From Legionella gresilensis (lineage in GTDB: Bacteria; Pseudomonadota; Gammaproteobacteria; Legionellales; Legionellaceae), in assembly GCF_900639865.1 (NCBI RefSeq), contig NZ_CAAAHX010000002.1:186001-250000 (forward strand): 64,000 nt of DNA. The letters are read 5' to 3'. Made by a program: the position numbers and the translations under genes. Positions 54,642-63,617 of this stretch are shown here, piece after piece (within the stretch, counting starts at the first letter, position 1; every line of letters begins with the position of its first letter). The notes under the pieces were generated by a model. It worked only from the letters and a program-made list of their open reading frames with translations. It did not search any database and was not told where the DNA came from.

Positions 54642-54781
54642 TTGATAGGATTAATATTCAAAAATTTTAATTCAGATCTCCATTAAATAAATAAGAGTAG
54701 AATGGTAGCCCCTGGCTTGAATTAAAATCTAAGACAGAGCTAGGCACTTCTATATATGTAGCACCCTTTACCCGGCCAACG

Positions 54782-54848
54782 TCCTGCGGCTTGCCCGCAG
54801 GATCCAGTGATGTGGCTGATTCCTAGATTCCGCGAACAAGTCGCGGAA
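54782..54848. repeat. Two REP-like hairpins between recO and pdxJ
   Basis: Hairpin 1 is TCCTGCGG-CTTGC-CCGCAGGA (54782-54802) and hairpin 2 is TTCCGCGA-ACAAG-TCGCGGAA (54828-54848). Both carry the CTTG loop core (hairpin 2 in reverse) and an AACGT flank, as do the hairpins at 512-532 and 677-697, so they form one dispersed family. They lie in the 323-bp gap before pdxJ, which holds no other feature I can recognise. Confidence 0.7.
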
Positions 54849-54964
54849 CGTTAGCATAGAGTAAAGCTAGCCTTTCTACCTATTAATTTCACAGAAAAAC
54901 ATAGCTTATTTAAGCCAATTAGTTTCATAATATAGTTTGTTGTTTTTTTAGTAGTGAGTGAAGT

Positions 54965-55708
54965 ATGAAAGAAGTTTTATTAGGCGTTAATATTGATCAT
55001 ATTGCAACAGTTAGGCAAGCACGCGGTACACGCTATCCTGATCCTGTGCAAGCAGCTATTGAGGCAGAAGAGGCAGGCGCTGATGGTATTACATTGCATA
55101 TGCGTGAAGATCTACGACATATTCAAGCGCGTGATGTACAATTAATTAAACAAGTACTGCAAACTAGAATGAATTTAGAATTAGCAGTGACTGATGCTAT
55201 GCTAGATTTTGCTGAAGAAATTTTGCCTGAGCATTCTTGTTTCGTGCCTGAGAAGCGTGCTGAACTTACTACGGAAGGTGGCTTAGACGTTAGAGGTAAT
55301 TTTGATTTAGTAGCTCGAGCTGTGAAACGTTTGCAACGCTTTGGTAGTGAGGTATCTTTATTTATTGATCCAGATACCAAACAAATTGATGCAGCTGCTG
55401 AAACAGGTGCGCCTGTTATTGAAATTCATACGGGTGCTTATGCAGATGCTACGACACCTGCACTGCAGCAAGAAGAATTAGCTAGAATTAAAGAGGCTGC
55501 TAAATATGCAGCAGAACTCGGTTTAATTGTTAATGCAGGACATGGTTTAAATTATCAAAATGTTAAACCTATTGCTGCAATTGCCGAATTACATGAATTA
55601 AATATTGGCCATGCCATTATTGCACGAGCGCTTTTTACTGGTTTAAAGGATGCAGTAAGGCATATGCGCCAGCTAATGGTGGAAGCTAGAAATTATGTCA
55701 ATGAATGA
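54965..55708 (+). CDS. pdxJ: Pyridoxine 5'-phosphate synthase
   Basis: PdxJ condenses 3-amino-2-oxopropyl phosphate with deoxyxylulose phosphate to form pyridoxine phosphate. The 247-aa TIM-barrel product shows [22 protein letters not shown] (in family order), [34 protein letters not shown] and [12 protein letters not shown]. Length and motifs are complete. The start is ATG 54965 after GAGTGAAGT. Its end overlaps korA, so the vitamin B6 gene and the 2-oxoacid oxidoreductase are co-translated. Confidence 0.98.
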   Translation: MKEVLLGVNIDHIATVRQARGTRYPDPVQAAIEAEEAGADGITLHMREDLRHIQARDVQLIKQVLQTRMNLELAVTDAMLDFAEEILPEHSCFVPEKRAELTTEGGLDVRGNFDLVARAVKRLQRFGSEVSLFIDPDTKQIDAAAETGAPVIEIHTGAYADATTPALQQEELARIKEAAKYAAELGLIVNAGHGLNYQNVKPIAAIAELHELNIGHAIIARALFTGLKDAVRHMRQLMVEARNYVNE

Positions 55709-57518
55709 CGCGATTATTATTCGCTTAACAGGGGATTCAGGTGACGGTGTCCAACTTTTAGGTGAGCAGTTAACTATAACTGCTGCCTTAACTGGACGTG
55801 ATGTGCGAACTTTGCCTGATTTTCCTGCCGAAATTAGAGCACCAGCCGGCACGGTTTCTGGTGTTTCTGGTTTTCAGCTTGCAATGGCAGAGGAAGCCAT
55901 TTTTACTGCTGGTGAAGAACTTGATGTTTTAGTTGCTTTAAATCCTGCCGCTTTAAAAAATTCAATTTCTTATTTGTCTCAAGGTGGACTATTAATTATT
56001 AATGAAGATAGTTTCCAAGAAAAAGATTGGCAAAAAGCAGGGCTTGCAAATAGTTTTTTAGAAGATAAAAAATCCCTTTATCAAGTCATTAGTTTGCCTT
56101 TAATCAGTTATACGCTACAAGCGTTAAAAGAGTTTGATATAAGTCATGCTCAAGCTAAAAAAGCGAAGAACTTTTATATTCTAGGTTTAGTTTTATGGTT
56201 ATTTGATTTGCCAACAGCAAGTTGTCTTTCTTTTATTAAGAAAAAATTTAAAACGAATCTCTTAATGGCTCAAGCAAATGAATTAACTTTGCTTGCCGGT
56301 TATAATTATGCAATGACGCTCGAATTAAGTCGCCAGCATTTTATGCTTGGCCAGGTAAGTCGAGAAAAAGGTGAATATAGACAAATCACTGGTGTTGAGG
56401 CCATTAGCCTTGCGGTAGCAACCCTTGCTGTAAAAACGAAAACACCTTTATTAGTAGCAGGGTATCCAATTACACCTTCCTCAGCTATTTTGCATGAATG
56501 CGCTAAATTAGTTGATTATGGTGTGCAATTATTGCAAGCAGAAGATGAAATCGCAGCTATGGGTGCTTGTCTCGGCGCTGCATTTGGTGGTTGTTTGGCA
56601 ATGACATGTACATCAGGTCCGGGCCTTGACTTAAAAAGTGAAAGCTTAGGGCTTGCTGTTGTTACTGAACTTCCGGTAGTGCTTATTGATGTACAAAGAG
56701 CAGGTGCTTCTACAGGTTTGCCTACGAAGATGGGACAAAGTGATTTAAGGCAAGCTTTGTATGGGCGTCATGGTGAAGCCCCACTTCCAGTAATTGCGGC
56801 TCGTTCACCTGCCGATTGTTTTAATACGGTCCTTGAAGCATTTAAAATAGCTGTGTCTTACATGACGCCCGTTATCGTATTATTAGATGCTTATTTAGCT
56901 AATGCAGCTGAGCCTTGGAAAATACCTGATGTAGGAGCTATAGAGGTTCCTAATATACAATTTAATCGGTTTGTTAAACCTTATCAGCGAGATGAGTATT
57001 TTGCGCGCAGTTGGAATATACCGGGCAGCCCGGGATATATTCATCAAATAGGTGGGCTTGAAAAAGAAGGTGAGGAAGGTAAAGTAAGTTATGACCCGGA
57101 TAATCACCAAAAAATGATTAATTTGCGAGCACAAAAAATAGTAGGTATTGCTCGAGAATATACAGCATTAAATATAGAAGGTGATGAACAAGCTAACACT
57201 TTATTAATTGGGTGGGGCAGTACATATGGGAGCCTAAAGTCCACTGTTAAGCAGGCAGAGGAGGAAGGGTTATCTTTAGCATTATTACATCTGCGTTATT
57301 TAAATCCTTTACCTAACGAATTAGGTAATCTACTTGCTCGTTATAAAAAAGTTTTTGTTGTTGAATTAAATTCAGGGCAATTATGCCAAATTATTCGTGC
57401 GGAATATTTAATTGATGCACATTCAATTAGTCAGTCTAATGGTCAGCCCTTTACTGTAAGTACATTGCTGAAAGCCATTAAAATGGAACTTAATTATGAA
57501 CAACAATTACAAACGTGA
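55695..57518 (+). CDS. korA: 2-oxoglutarate:ferredoxin oxidoreductase alpha subunit (fused gamma-alpha)
   Basis: The 607-aa subunit combines the gamma domain (residues about 1-195, [21 protein letters not shown]) with the alpha domain (about 225-600, including [16 protein letters not shown] and [17 protein letters not shown]). With KorB it makes succinyl-CoA from 2-oxoglutarate, CoA and an acceptor, or the reverse. It starts inside pdxJ (ATG 55695, or 55701) and overlaps korB by 23 bp. No ferredoxin gene is adjacent. Other 2-oxoacids cannot be excluded as substrates. Confidence 0.88.
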   Translation: MSMNDAIIIRLTGDSGDGVQLLGEQLTITAALTGRDVRTLPDFPAEIRAPAGTVSGVSGFQLAMAEEAIFTAGEELDVLVALNPAALKNSISYLSQGGLLIINEDSFQEKDWQKAGLANSFLEDKKSLYQVISLPLISYTLQALKEFDISHAQAKKAKNFYILGLVLWLFDLPTASCLSFIKKKFKTNLLMAQANELTLLAGYNYAMTLELSRQHFMLGQVSREKGEYRQITGVEAISLAVATLAVKTKTPLLVAGYPITPSSAILHECAKLVDYGVQLLQAEDEIAAMGACLGAAFGGCLAMTCTSGPGLDLKSESLGLAVVTELPVVLIDVQRAGASTGLPTKMGQSDLRQALYGRHGEAPLPVIAARSPADCFNTVLEAFKIAVSYMTPVIVLLDAYLANAAEPWKIPDVGAIEVPNIQFNRFVKPYQRDEYFARSWNIPGSPGYIHQIGGLEKEGEEGKVSYDPDNHQKMINLRAQKIVGIAREYTALNIEGDEQANTLLIGWGSTYGSLKSTVKQAEEEGLSLALLHLRYLNPLPNELGNLLARYKKVFVVELNSGQLCQIIRAEYLIDAHSISQSNGQPFTVSTLLKAIKMELNYEQQLQT

Positions 57519-58473
57519 GGATTTTGCAAATAAAGCTGAAGTACGCTGGTGTCCTGGCTGTGGTGATTATGCCATTTTAGCAGCATTGCAAAAATTACTA
57601 CCTGAATTAGATTTACCGCCAGAACGACATGTCTTCATTTCAGGCATTGGTTGTGCAGGTCGTCTACCTTATTATATGAACGCATATGGTTTTCATACTA
57701 TTCATGGCCGTGCCCCCGCTGTAGCAACTGGTTTAAAAGCCATGCGTGAGGATTTAACGGTGTGGATTATTACCGGCGATGGTGATGCTCTTAGTATTGG
57801 TGGAAATCACTTAATTCATTGCTTAAGAAGAAATGTTAACGTCAACATTTTATTGTTTAATAATCAAGTTTATGGGCTAACTAAAGGTCAGTTTTCGCCA
57901 ACGTCTCAAAAAGGACAAATTACAAAAACGTCACCGTCTGGTGTTAGTAATGAACCAGTAAATCCTATTTTATTAGCGCTAGCGGCGGGTGCAAGCTTCG
58001 TAGCTCGAGCTGTTGATAAAGATCCAAATCATTTGATTTCTATTTTAAAGCAGGCTTATGCTCATCCAGGATGTTCTTTTGTAGAAATCTATCAAGATTG
58101 CAATATCTTTAATCATGGCGCATTTGACAGCTTTGCAGTGAAAACTAATCGTGCTGAGAAAACCGTTCTACTTTCTGAAGGCAAGCCTTTAGTATTCGGT
58201 GCTAATGAGCAATGGGCACTTATTCCCAGTGAGAATGAAATGCATATTGTTGATTATAAAGCTCATGAAATGGAAGATATCTACACTCACCAAACTCACA
58301 GTTTTATTAATGCCATTCGCCTAGCTCAACTGAATTACCCAGACTTTCCTGTTCCTTTAGGTGTTTACTATCAAAAGCCACGTGATGTATTTAATTTAGC
58401 TCGTCCAATTTTAAAAAAGGAAGCAGATTTAGAAAAATTATTTAAAGAAAAGGCAAATTGGTTACAGGCTTAA
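57496..58473 (+). CDS. korB: 2-oxoglutarate:ferredoxin oxidoreductase beta subunit
   Basis: The 325-aa thiamine-diphosphate-binding subunit partners KorA. The start region EVRWCPGCGDYAIL supplies a CxxC pair for the iron-sulfur cluster, with a later cysteine in ISGIGCAGR. The TPP motif is GDGDALSIGGNHLIHCLRRN, followed by LLFNNQVYGLTKGQFSPTS. These are typical KorB/PorB features. It is translated from within the korA end (23-bp overlap). The tRNA-Ser gene lies 29 bp downstream on the other strand. Confidence 0.9.
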   Translation: MNNNYKREDFANKAEVRWCPGCGDYAILAALQKLLPELDLPPERHVFISGIGCAGRLPYYMNAYGFHTIHGRAPAVATGLKAMREDLTVWIITGDGDALSIGGNHLIHCLRRNVNVNILLFNNQVYGLTKGQFSPTSQKGQITKTSPSGVSNEPVNPILLALAAGASFVARAVDKDPNHLISILKQAYAHPGCSFVEIYQDCNIFNHGAFDSFAVKTNRAEKTVLLSEGKPLVFGANEQWALIPSENEMHIVDYKAHEMEDIYTHQTHSFINAIRLAQLNYPDFPVPLGVYYQKPRDVFNLARPILKKEADLEKLFKEKANWLQA

Positions 58474-58502
58474 TGAAATAAAAATTTGGGGAAGGTTTAC
58501 TC

Positions 58503-58590
58503 TGGCGGAGAGACAGGGATTCGAACCCTGGGAAGGTTGCCCTTCAACGGTTTTCAAGACCGCCGCAATCGACCACTCTGCCATCTCTCC
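58503..58590 (-). tRNA. tRNA-Ser (TGA)
   Basis: The gene is an 88-nt class II tRNA read on the minus strand. The acceptor stem is GGAGAGA/TCTCTCC, the anticodon loop CTTGAAA gives anticodon TGA, there is a long variable arm, the T-arm is CAGGGTTCGAATCCCTG and CCA is encoded. It is convergent with korB. Confidence 0.96.
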
Positions 58591-58723
58591 ACCGCGAATA
58601 CTATAACAACCACCACACCTTTGCAAATAGTTTTTTAAAATAATTAGTTACTTTTACTATTTAGTTAAATCTTCATTTAAGTTTTAATGATAAGGTTTTG
58701 TAATTGTTAGAGGATGAGTATAA

Positions 58724-58770
58724 TAGACCTCTTTCCAAACGCTACTGCAGCGAGTTTGGAAAGAGGTCTA
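58724..58770. repeat. TAGAC-family compact hairpin (47 bp)
   Basis: Perfect 17-bp inverted repeats (TAGACCTCTTTCCAAAC at 58724-58740 and its complement at 58754-58770) surround a 13-base loop that contains a further CGCT/AGCG pairing. The flank TCTAATGGC after the right arm is the same as beside the element at 33949-34072. It lies 48 bp upstream of the bamD start, so it is probably within the bamD promoter or leader. Confidence 0.72.
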
Positions 58771-58818
58771 ATGGCTTTTCTCTAAATTAGAATGCATTAA
58801 CTGTTTACAGGTATTTTT

Positions 58819-59592
58819 ATGAAACGTATTTTAGCATTGACTCTTACTCTGATAATTCTGTTACTAACTTCATGTGTATCATGGTGGGGAAATGAAGTCG
58901 ATGATAATGGGCCTTATAAAGGGATGACTGCCAAGCAAATTTTTGATCAATCACAAGAAGCAATGGCAAAAAAAGAATACAGTGCTGCAGTCAAACGTCT
59001 TGAGGCATTAGAAACCATGTATCCTTTCAGTGAATATGCTGAGAAAGCCCAATTAGATTTAATCCATGCTTATTATCAGAAAGAAGATTATCCGTCGGCC
59101 GCAGCCACTGCCGAACGCTTTATTCATCTTTATCCACGCGCTAAAAATGTAGATTATGCTTATTACATGAAGGCAATGGCTAACTTTCAGCAAAATCGAG
59201 GTACTTTTGCTAATATTTTACCTCTAGATGAATCATGGCGTGAACCCGGAACCCAAGCGCAAGCTTATGCAGATTTTGCTGTGTTAGTTCAGCGTTTTCC
59301 AGAAAGTAAATATAAAAATAATGCATTGCAACGCATGATTTATTTAAGAAACATGTTCGCTCAACGTGAATTAAATACAGCAAATTATTATTTTGAACGT
59401 AACCGATATGTTGCTGCCGCAGAACGAGCGGGTTATTTAATTAAAAACTATCCGCAAGCGCCCAGTGTTCAGCCAGCATTAATTATTCTTTATCGAGCTA
59501 ATAAAGCCTTAGGATTGCATAAAGCAGCGGAAGATGCATTACAGGTCTATCAGGCAACCTATCATTCATTACCAGCTGGGATACCTAATTAA
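58819..59592 (+). CDS. bamD: Outer-membrane assembly lipoprotein BamD
   Basis: BamD is the essential lipoprotein of the BAM complex that inserts beta-barrel proteins. The 257-aa product has a lipoprotein signal peptide (MKRILALTLTLIILLLTSC, Cys19) and tetratricopeptide repeats. Segments YSAAVKRLEALETMYPFSEY, LDLIHAYYQKEDYPSAAAT and YPRAKNVDYAYYMKAMAN are characteristic. Length matches E. coli BamD (245). An exported hypothetical gene follows after 12 bp and may share its transcript. Confidence 0.97.
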   Translation: MKRILALTLTLIILLLTSCVSWWGNEVDDNGPYKGMTAKQIFDQSQEAMAKKEYSAAVKRLEALETMYPFSEYAEKAQLDLIHAYYQKEDYPSAAATAERFIHLYPRAKNVDYAYYMKAMANFQQNRGTFANILPLDESWREPGTQAQAYADFAVLVQRFPESKYKNNALQRMIYLRNMFAQRELNTANYYFERNRYVAAAERAGYLIKNYPQAPSVQPALIILYRANKALGLHKAAEDALQVYQATYHSLPAGIPN

Positions 59593-59604
59593 TGATTATT
59601 AATT

Positions 59605-60651
59605 GTGAAAAATATTAATAAGGGATTATTATTTTATTTCTTTCTTTATTGGATGACATTGCCCGTGTTAGCAATGTCATTCGAAGATGCGCAATTATTA
59701 CGTAAGGATTACTTGCTTTATCAAGCATGGTCTGTTAGTCGTAATTATTATTTTGGTACAACTATTAAGCAAAACAAAGTATATGCGCTCGCATGGCAGC
59801 ATATTTATACTTCTCTATTACCTAAAACTTATCCCCAAAAAGAAAACTTATTAGATTTCTATCGCAATGGGTTAAACGCTAAAGAGCTACAAAACGCTTC
59901 AGAAATCGCTGACAATCTCATAAAGAAATATAATCTGAATTCACCATTATCAGAAATTGAATTAGCACAAACGTATGTGCTAAGAGAAGAAAATAATCAT
60001 TGGTCTAGTTTAGAGTTAATTCTCCCAAGTAAGGAAGATAGTTATCAATTTAAACAGTGGGTAATATGGTTAGCTCGTAATTATGACCAAAGTATAGCTG
60101 AACAAATAGATCAATATGCCTATGATTTACTTAGTACTCATCAGCTGCCAATAGTTTATGGTCAACTTAATATTAAAGGGCCCGAATTACCGCAGATGGT
60201 TGCAACTGATGTAAAAATTTTTCCTCATGGTTTTTTTGTCGGCCATCCTAATAAGCAAGAGCTTAATTTTAATTTAGCAGGGTATAAAACAGCTCGAATT
60301 AAACTCAATAATAAGTTAATACAACCTATACCAATCGTGAATTTAGAACAATTATCTCATAATAAGCAAACAGGAATAATTGGTAGAGTATCACCTTGGT
60401 TTGGTTTACCAGAGGGCAATATTATATTAATCGCTGAAACTGCATTAGCAAATCATCAAGATGAACCATGGTTACAACCACATATCCCATTAACAATAAC
60501 TGAAAATGGTGAGTTTTATGCTACTGGTTTAGTAGCTGGCCGCTATTTGCTTTATATCAATACCGTTGCTCTTAGTACAAAAATTAAAGTAACTCTTAAA
60601 GAAGGTGAAACACGAGGTTTATCTTTAATTAAATTAGAGAAAACTAGGTAA
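59605..60651 (+). CDS. Exported hypothetical protein with C-terminal regulatory-type beta domain
   Basis: The frame starts with GTG at 59605 and gives a signal peptide (KGLLFYFFLYWMTLPVLAMS). The ribosome binding site is poor, so translation may depend on the upstream bamD gene 12 bp away. The mature N-terminal half is helical and Tyr/Asn/Leu-rich. The last 130 residues look like a beta-sandwich, with GIIGRVSPWFGLPEGNIILI and GEFYATGLVAGRYLLYI, similar to carboxypeptidase-regulatory-like or fimbrial-usher end domains. The function is unknown. Its position suggests the periplasm or outer membrane. A bidirectional terminator hairpin follows. Confidence 0.68.
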   Translation: MKNINKGLLFYFFLYWMTLPVLAMSFEDAQLLRKDYLLYQAWSVSRNYYFGTTIKQNKVYALAWQHIYTSLLPKTYPQKENLLDFYRNGLNAKELQNASEIADNLIKKYNLNSPLSEIELAQTYVLREENNHWSSLELILPSKEDSYQFKQWVIWLARNYDQSIAEQIDQYAYDLLSTHQLPIVYGQLNIKGPELPQMVATDVKIFPHGFFVGHPNKQELNFNLAGYKTARIKLNNKLIQPIPIVNLEQLSHNKQTGIIGRVSPWFGLPEGNIILIAETALANHQDEPWLQPHIPLTITENGEFYATGLVAGRYLLYINTVALSTKIKVTLKEGETRGLSLIKLEKTR

Positions 60652-60687
60652 CATTGAAGTGTTGTTAGAGAGGATTTAATTTTAAAT

Positions 60688-60712
60688 TAAACCCTCTAAA
60701 GCAGAGGGTTTA
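60688..60712. terminator. Bidirectional terminator hairpin
   Basis: TAAACCCTCT (60688-60697), loop AAAGC and AGAGGGTTTA (60703-60712) form a perfect 10-bp stem between two convergent genes, 36 bp after one stop codon and 11 bp after the other. A/T runs flank it on both sides, as expected for a two-way terminator. Confidence 0.7.
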
Positions 60713-60723
60713 TCTAACTAATA

Positions 60724-62010
60724 TCAATCATAGTTGCCATAGAAGTTAGGCTCTGTACCCTCTAATTGGTTTTCCACTATAGAAGATGGATTAGATGCAA
60801 AAAAGCCTCGATTTACTAGGGAAGTATTATAATTTACTGACTGAGCTTGTCTTCTCTCCAAAAATTGCTTCTCAAACGGCAAGCTTCTGCTGTCGATAGA
60901 TGCCTGGTTTTGCTCAGCAGGCGGCATAGGTTCAGAATCAGCAGGGCTCATAAGTGTTGTTTGTGAATAGTTCACAAAGTTAGGTCTTAAATGATGTGTT
61001 GGCTGGTTTTGTATAGGCGGCCTAGCCTCAGAGTCAGCAGGACTTATAAGTGTCGTTTGTGAATAGTTCGATAAGCTAGGGGCTAAGAAATGAGGCGGTA
61101 AACTCTCTGCTGATGATAATATACAAGGATCTATTTCCTCTAAAGGTAACTTATCGAACATCTCAGAGTTATCCTTTGATGTAGTAGCATGAGATTCTGG
61201 TGTAACAGTATGTGGAGGATTAGAAGCTGCTATCTCCCAGGAAACATAACTATCCCAATACTGATAATCGGGTGCTGAAGCTAAGAATGTTAAGTTTGAT
61301 TTTTGTCGTTTGCGTAGTTGTTCTCCTATCTCAACTTCTTGGGGTGATTCATTATCATGCGCTCCACTCGTGTCTCTAAGGGTTTCAATTAAGTCTAAAT
61401 TATTTTTATCCCAAGAATTTGCAATTGATAATTCTTCTTGCATTAATTTATTAACTTTTTCACTGCGAGGAGAAGAATTATTTCCACTTACCAAATTTGG
61501 TGCACTTAAAATATTTAACGGTCTTATGACTTCCGAATAAAAGTCATTATTTAATTTCTTTTTATCAGAGTCGCTTTTTGAATATATAATCCCTCTAGGT
61601 TTGGCTAGTTTAGTTGATGGCCTGATACCAAGCTTTTCAAGCTGACTTTGGGTAAACACCTGTACTTCATCTTCTTTCCCAGCTTCATTCTTAATTTTTA
61701 CATAATGATCAGTGGGGGATACTTTAAAGTGAGTATCAGTAATTTTTTTGTCTTTAATCAGCTGACCATCTGCAAAAAATAGACGGTTGTTGTGATATTC
61801 TTTCCTCGTATAAATTCTTATATAACGATCATTTTCAAGAATAAAACGTAATTTCCGTGTTTTATTTTCTGGGTTCATTCTTTCTATATAAGATTGATTG
61901 ATTATCATTAGAGGAACACGATCACCATTTAAATAGTAAAACTCCTGTGATTGAGTAAACGGATTTTGTTGCTCAGCAGAAAATTGGTTGTCAATAGTGG
62001 ATCTAGGCAT
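60724..62010 (-). CDS. Hypothetical protein with repeated NYSQTTL motifs, 428 aa
   Basis: This is an unrecognised soluble protein. I prefer the start at 62010 (MPRSTIDNQFSAEQQ); the frame also opens at 62052, and neither has a strong ribosome binding site. The N-terminal 150 residues are mixed and contain many Arg/Lys/Tyr (ENDRYIRIYTRKEYHNNRLFF). The C-terminal third is proline/serine-rich and probably disordered, with two copies of a unit NYSQTTL(I/M)SPADSE followed by PP, spaced about 32 residues apart. No signal peptide is present. Such architecture would suit a scaffold or effector protein, but evidence is lacking. Confidence 0.72.
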   Translation of the reverse strand: MPRSTIDNQFSAEQQNPFTQSQEFYYLNGDRVPLMIINQSYIERMNPENKTRKLRFILENDRYIRIYTRKEYHNNRLFFADGQLIKDKKITDTHFKVSPTDHYVKIKNEAGKEDEVQVFTQSQLEKLGIRPSTKLAKPRGIIYSKSDSDKKKLNNDFYSEVIRPLNILSAPNLVSGNNSSPRSEKVNKLMQEELSIANSWDKNNLDLIETLRDTSGAHDNESPQEVEIGEQLRKRQKSNLTFLASAPDYQYWDSYVSWEIAASNPPHTVTPESHATTSKDNSEMFDKLPLEEIDPCILSSAESLPPHFLAPSLSNYSQTTLISPADSEARPPIQNQPTHHLRPNFVNYSQTTLMSPADSEPMPPAEQNQASIDSRSLPFEKQFLERRQAQSVNYNTSLVNRGFFASNPSSIVENQLEGTEPNFYGNYD

Positions 62011-62207
62011 ATTAATCACTTTTGTGGTATGAAAATGATTATATTGTAACATAAATGATCAATATGGTGCAATATTGATCAAAATTAAATGTGACAAATC
62101 TCAAGAATTTAGAGTGATATATCTAATACTGAAGTTTAATAAAATTTATAAAGGCTTTTTAAATTAAATGTAGAGATTATTAAATATTATTAGTTCATAT
62201 TTAATAT

Positions 62208-62477
62208 TTAACTTTGCCAAAATTTAAAAGAATTTTTACAAGAAAATATTTCAATAACCTTTTTTTCTCTCACAATAGTATAAGCAAAATTAACTTTCAT
62301 CTCTTTTTTAAGTTCAGCTTGAATTATCTCTGGCGCAAATTCTGTGTGATAGTAATAGAATTCAAGCGCTTCTGGTAGAATAAATGACAATTCTGGATGA
62401 GAGAGGTTATAAAGTATAAAGTTCGGGAGTTCAAAAAATGGATTACCTTTAAATTTATTTGTTAAAAAGGACTTAAA
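62208..62477 (-). pseudogene. Truncated gene remnant (89 codons)
   Basis: An open frame with natural-looking composition runs from a stop codon at 62478-62480 to TAA at 62208. It contains NPFFELPNFILYNLSHPELS, followed by EALEFYYYHTEFAPEIIQAE. There is no ATG near its beginning; a TTG at 62390 is the only likely start and would cut off the first 29 codons. It therefore seems to be the 3' end of a longer gene that has been lost. The family is not recognised. Confidence 0.4.
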
Positions 62478-62490
62478 TTAATCACTAAAT

Positions 62491-62906
62491 TTATCTTAAC
62501 CCTCTATGAATTTTAGATTTACCTTCATTCCATAAAACGGTTTGTGTTATTTTTTTAATTTTCCATTTTTTACATGGAAATTTAATTAAAACGAAATTGT
62601 AAATAACATGAGAATTAAACTGTTTGCCATCTTTATCTTTTCTATAGATCAAGACATTTAGCCTACAGCAAGCCTCATTTTTTGGCAATTAATCTCTAAA
62701 TTGAAAAACAGATGCTGGGTTGGAAGATGAGATAATGCTGCTTTCCTAGAATTAACATAGTCTTCTTTAGAATAAGTTTTAATCTCACCTCGTAAATCTT
62801 GATAATTGCATTCAATATTGTCAGCTAAAGTTTCTTCCAACCTTTGCCAGTCCTTTAAATCGAAACTATTTGCAAATTTGAAAAGTAAATTGAATATGGC
62901 GAGCAT
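62491..62906 (-). pseudogene. SnoaL/NTF2-like protein gene broken by a one-base frameshift
   Basis: Two overlapping frames join into one protein of about 138 residues if one base is added. The first (62906-62658) gives MLAIFNLLFKFANSFD and later LRGEIKTYSKEDYVNSRK, ending at LEINCQK. The second (62688-62491) continues NEACCRLNVLIYRKDKDG and ITQTVLWNEGKSKIH. The order of helices and the sheet pattern match the SnoaL-like/NTF2 fold. The break lies in a run of six A residues (minus strand, 62683-62678); seven would restore the frame. It may be a real pseudogene, a sequencing error or a phase-variable site. Confidence 0.7.
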
Positions 62907-63050
62907 TAATTTTCCTTATAAGTCTAGTAAAGCCTATTTATTAAATAGTTTTATGTAAATTAAAATGATTAAATTAATTATAAAGTAGAAAAATATAAGG
63001 AGTTAATTTATAAGATGGTTCTATCTTTTAAAGATAAGGTTTAATTTAAT

Positions 63051-63551
63051 ATGTTACTTAGTATTGAAACAGCGCGCACAATTTTACGTTTAATTAAAGC
63101 AGAGGATTTAGAGAAGCTCGCTGAATTAAATTTAGATCCAGAAGTGAGAAAATTTTTTCCTAACGGAATTCAAACGAAAGAACAAACTGCGAAGAGGATT
63201 AACGAATTTATATCTTATTATAAAAATTATCGCCTTCCTTGCTTTGTTATTTTAGATAAAAAATCTGGCGAGTTTTTAGGTCGCTGTGGCTTTGGCCCCA
63301 TAGCAACAGGAGAAATAGAAGTAGGCTATTTAATTGTGAGAAAATTTTGGAGTAAGGGTTATGCTTCTGAGGTGTTAAATGCGCTGCTTGATTGGAGTAA
63401 AGATAATATAAATGCTGATTACATTATTGCATTCGCTCCTCTAGAGCATAAAGCGTCACATAGGGTCATGGAAAAATGTAATATGAAATATTATAAAACA
63501 GGAATAGGGCATGGCGTAGCCTGTAAATTTTATAGAATTAAAAATGATTAG
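63051..63551 (+). CDS. GNAT-family acetyltransferase (RimJ/RimL type)
   Basis: This 166-aa N-acetyltransferase has the acetyl-CoA-binding region EVGYLIVRKFWSKGYASEVLNALLDW (in two parts) around residues 88-113, containing the R/Q-xx-G-x-G/A-like KGYA motif. The N-terminus IETARTILRLIKAEDLEKLAELN is typical of RimJ/RimL-like proteins that act on protein N-termini or small amines. Near the end, HKASHRVMEKCNMKYY is the usual final segment (N-SxxVxEKxGF in relatives). Substrate unknown. Upstream AAGG lies about 12 bp from ATG, so the ribosome binding site is poor. Confidence 0.88.
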   Translation: MLLSIETARTILRLIKAEDLEKLAELNLDPEVRKFFPNGIQTKEQTAKRINEFISYYKNYRLPCFVILDKKSGEFLGRCGFGPIATGEIEVGYLIVRKFWSKGYASEVLNALLDWSKDNINADYIIAFAPLEHKASHRVMEKCNMKYYKTGIGHGVACKFYRIKND

Positions 63552-63617
63552 GACCTATAGCTTTAATTATTTATTCTGCTAAAGGCATTAAAGCTTCAAG
63601 TACTTAAATAAAGCCAC

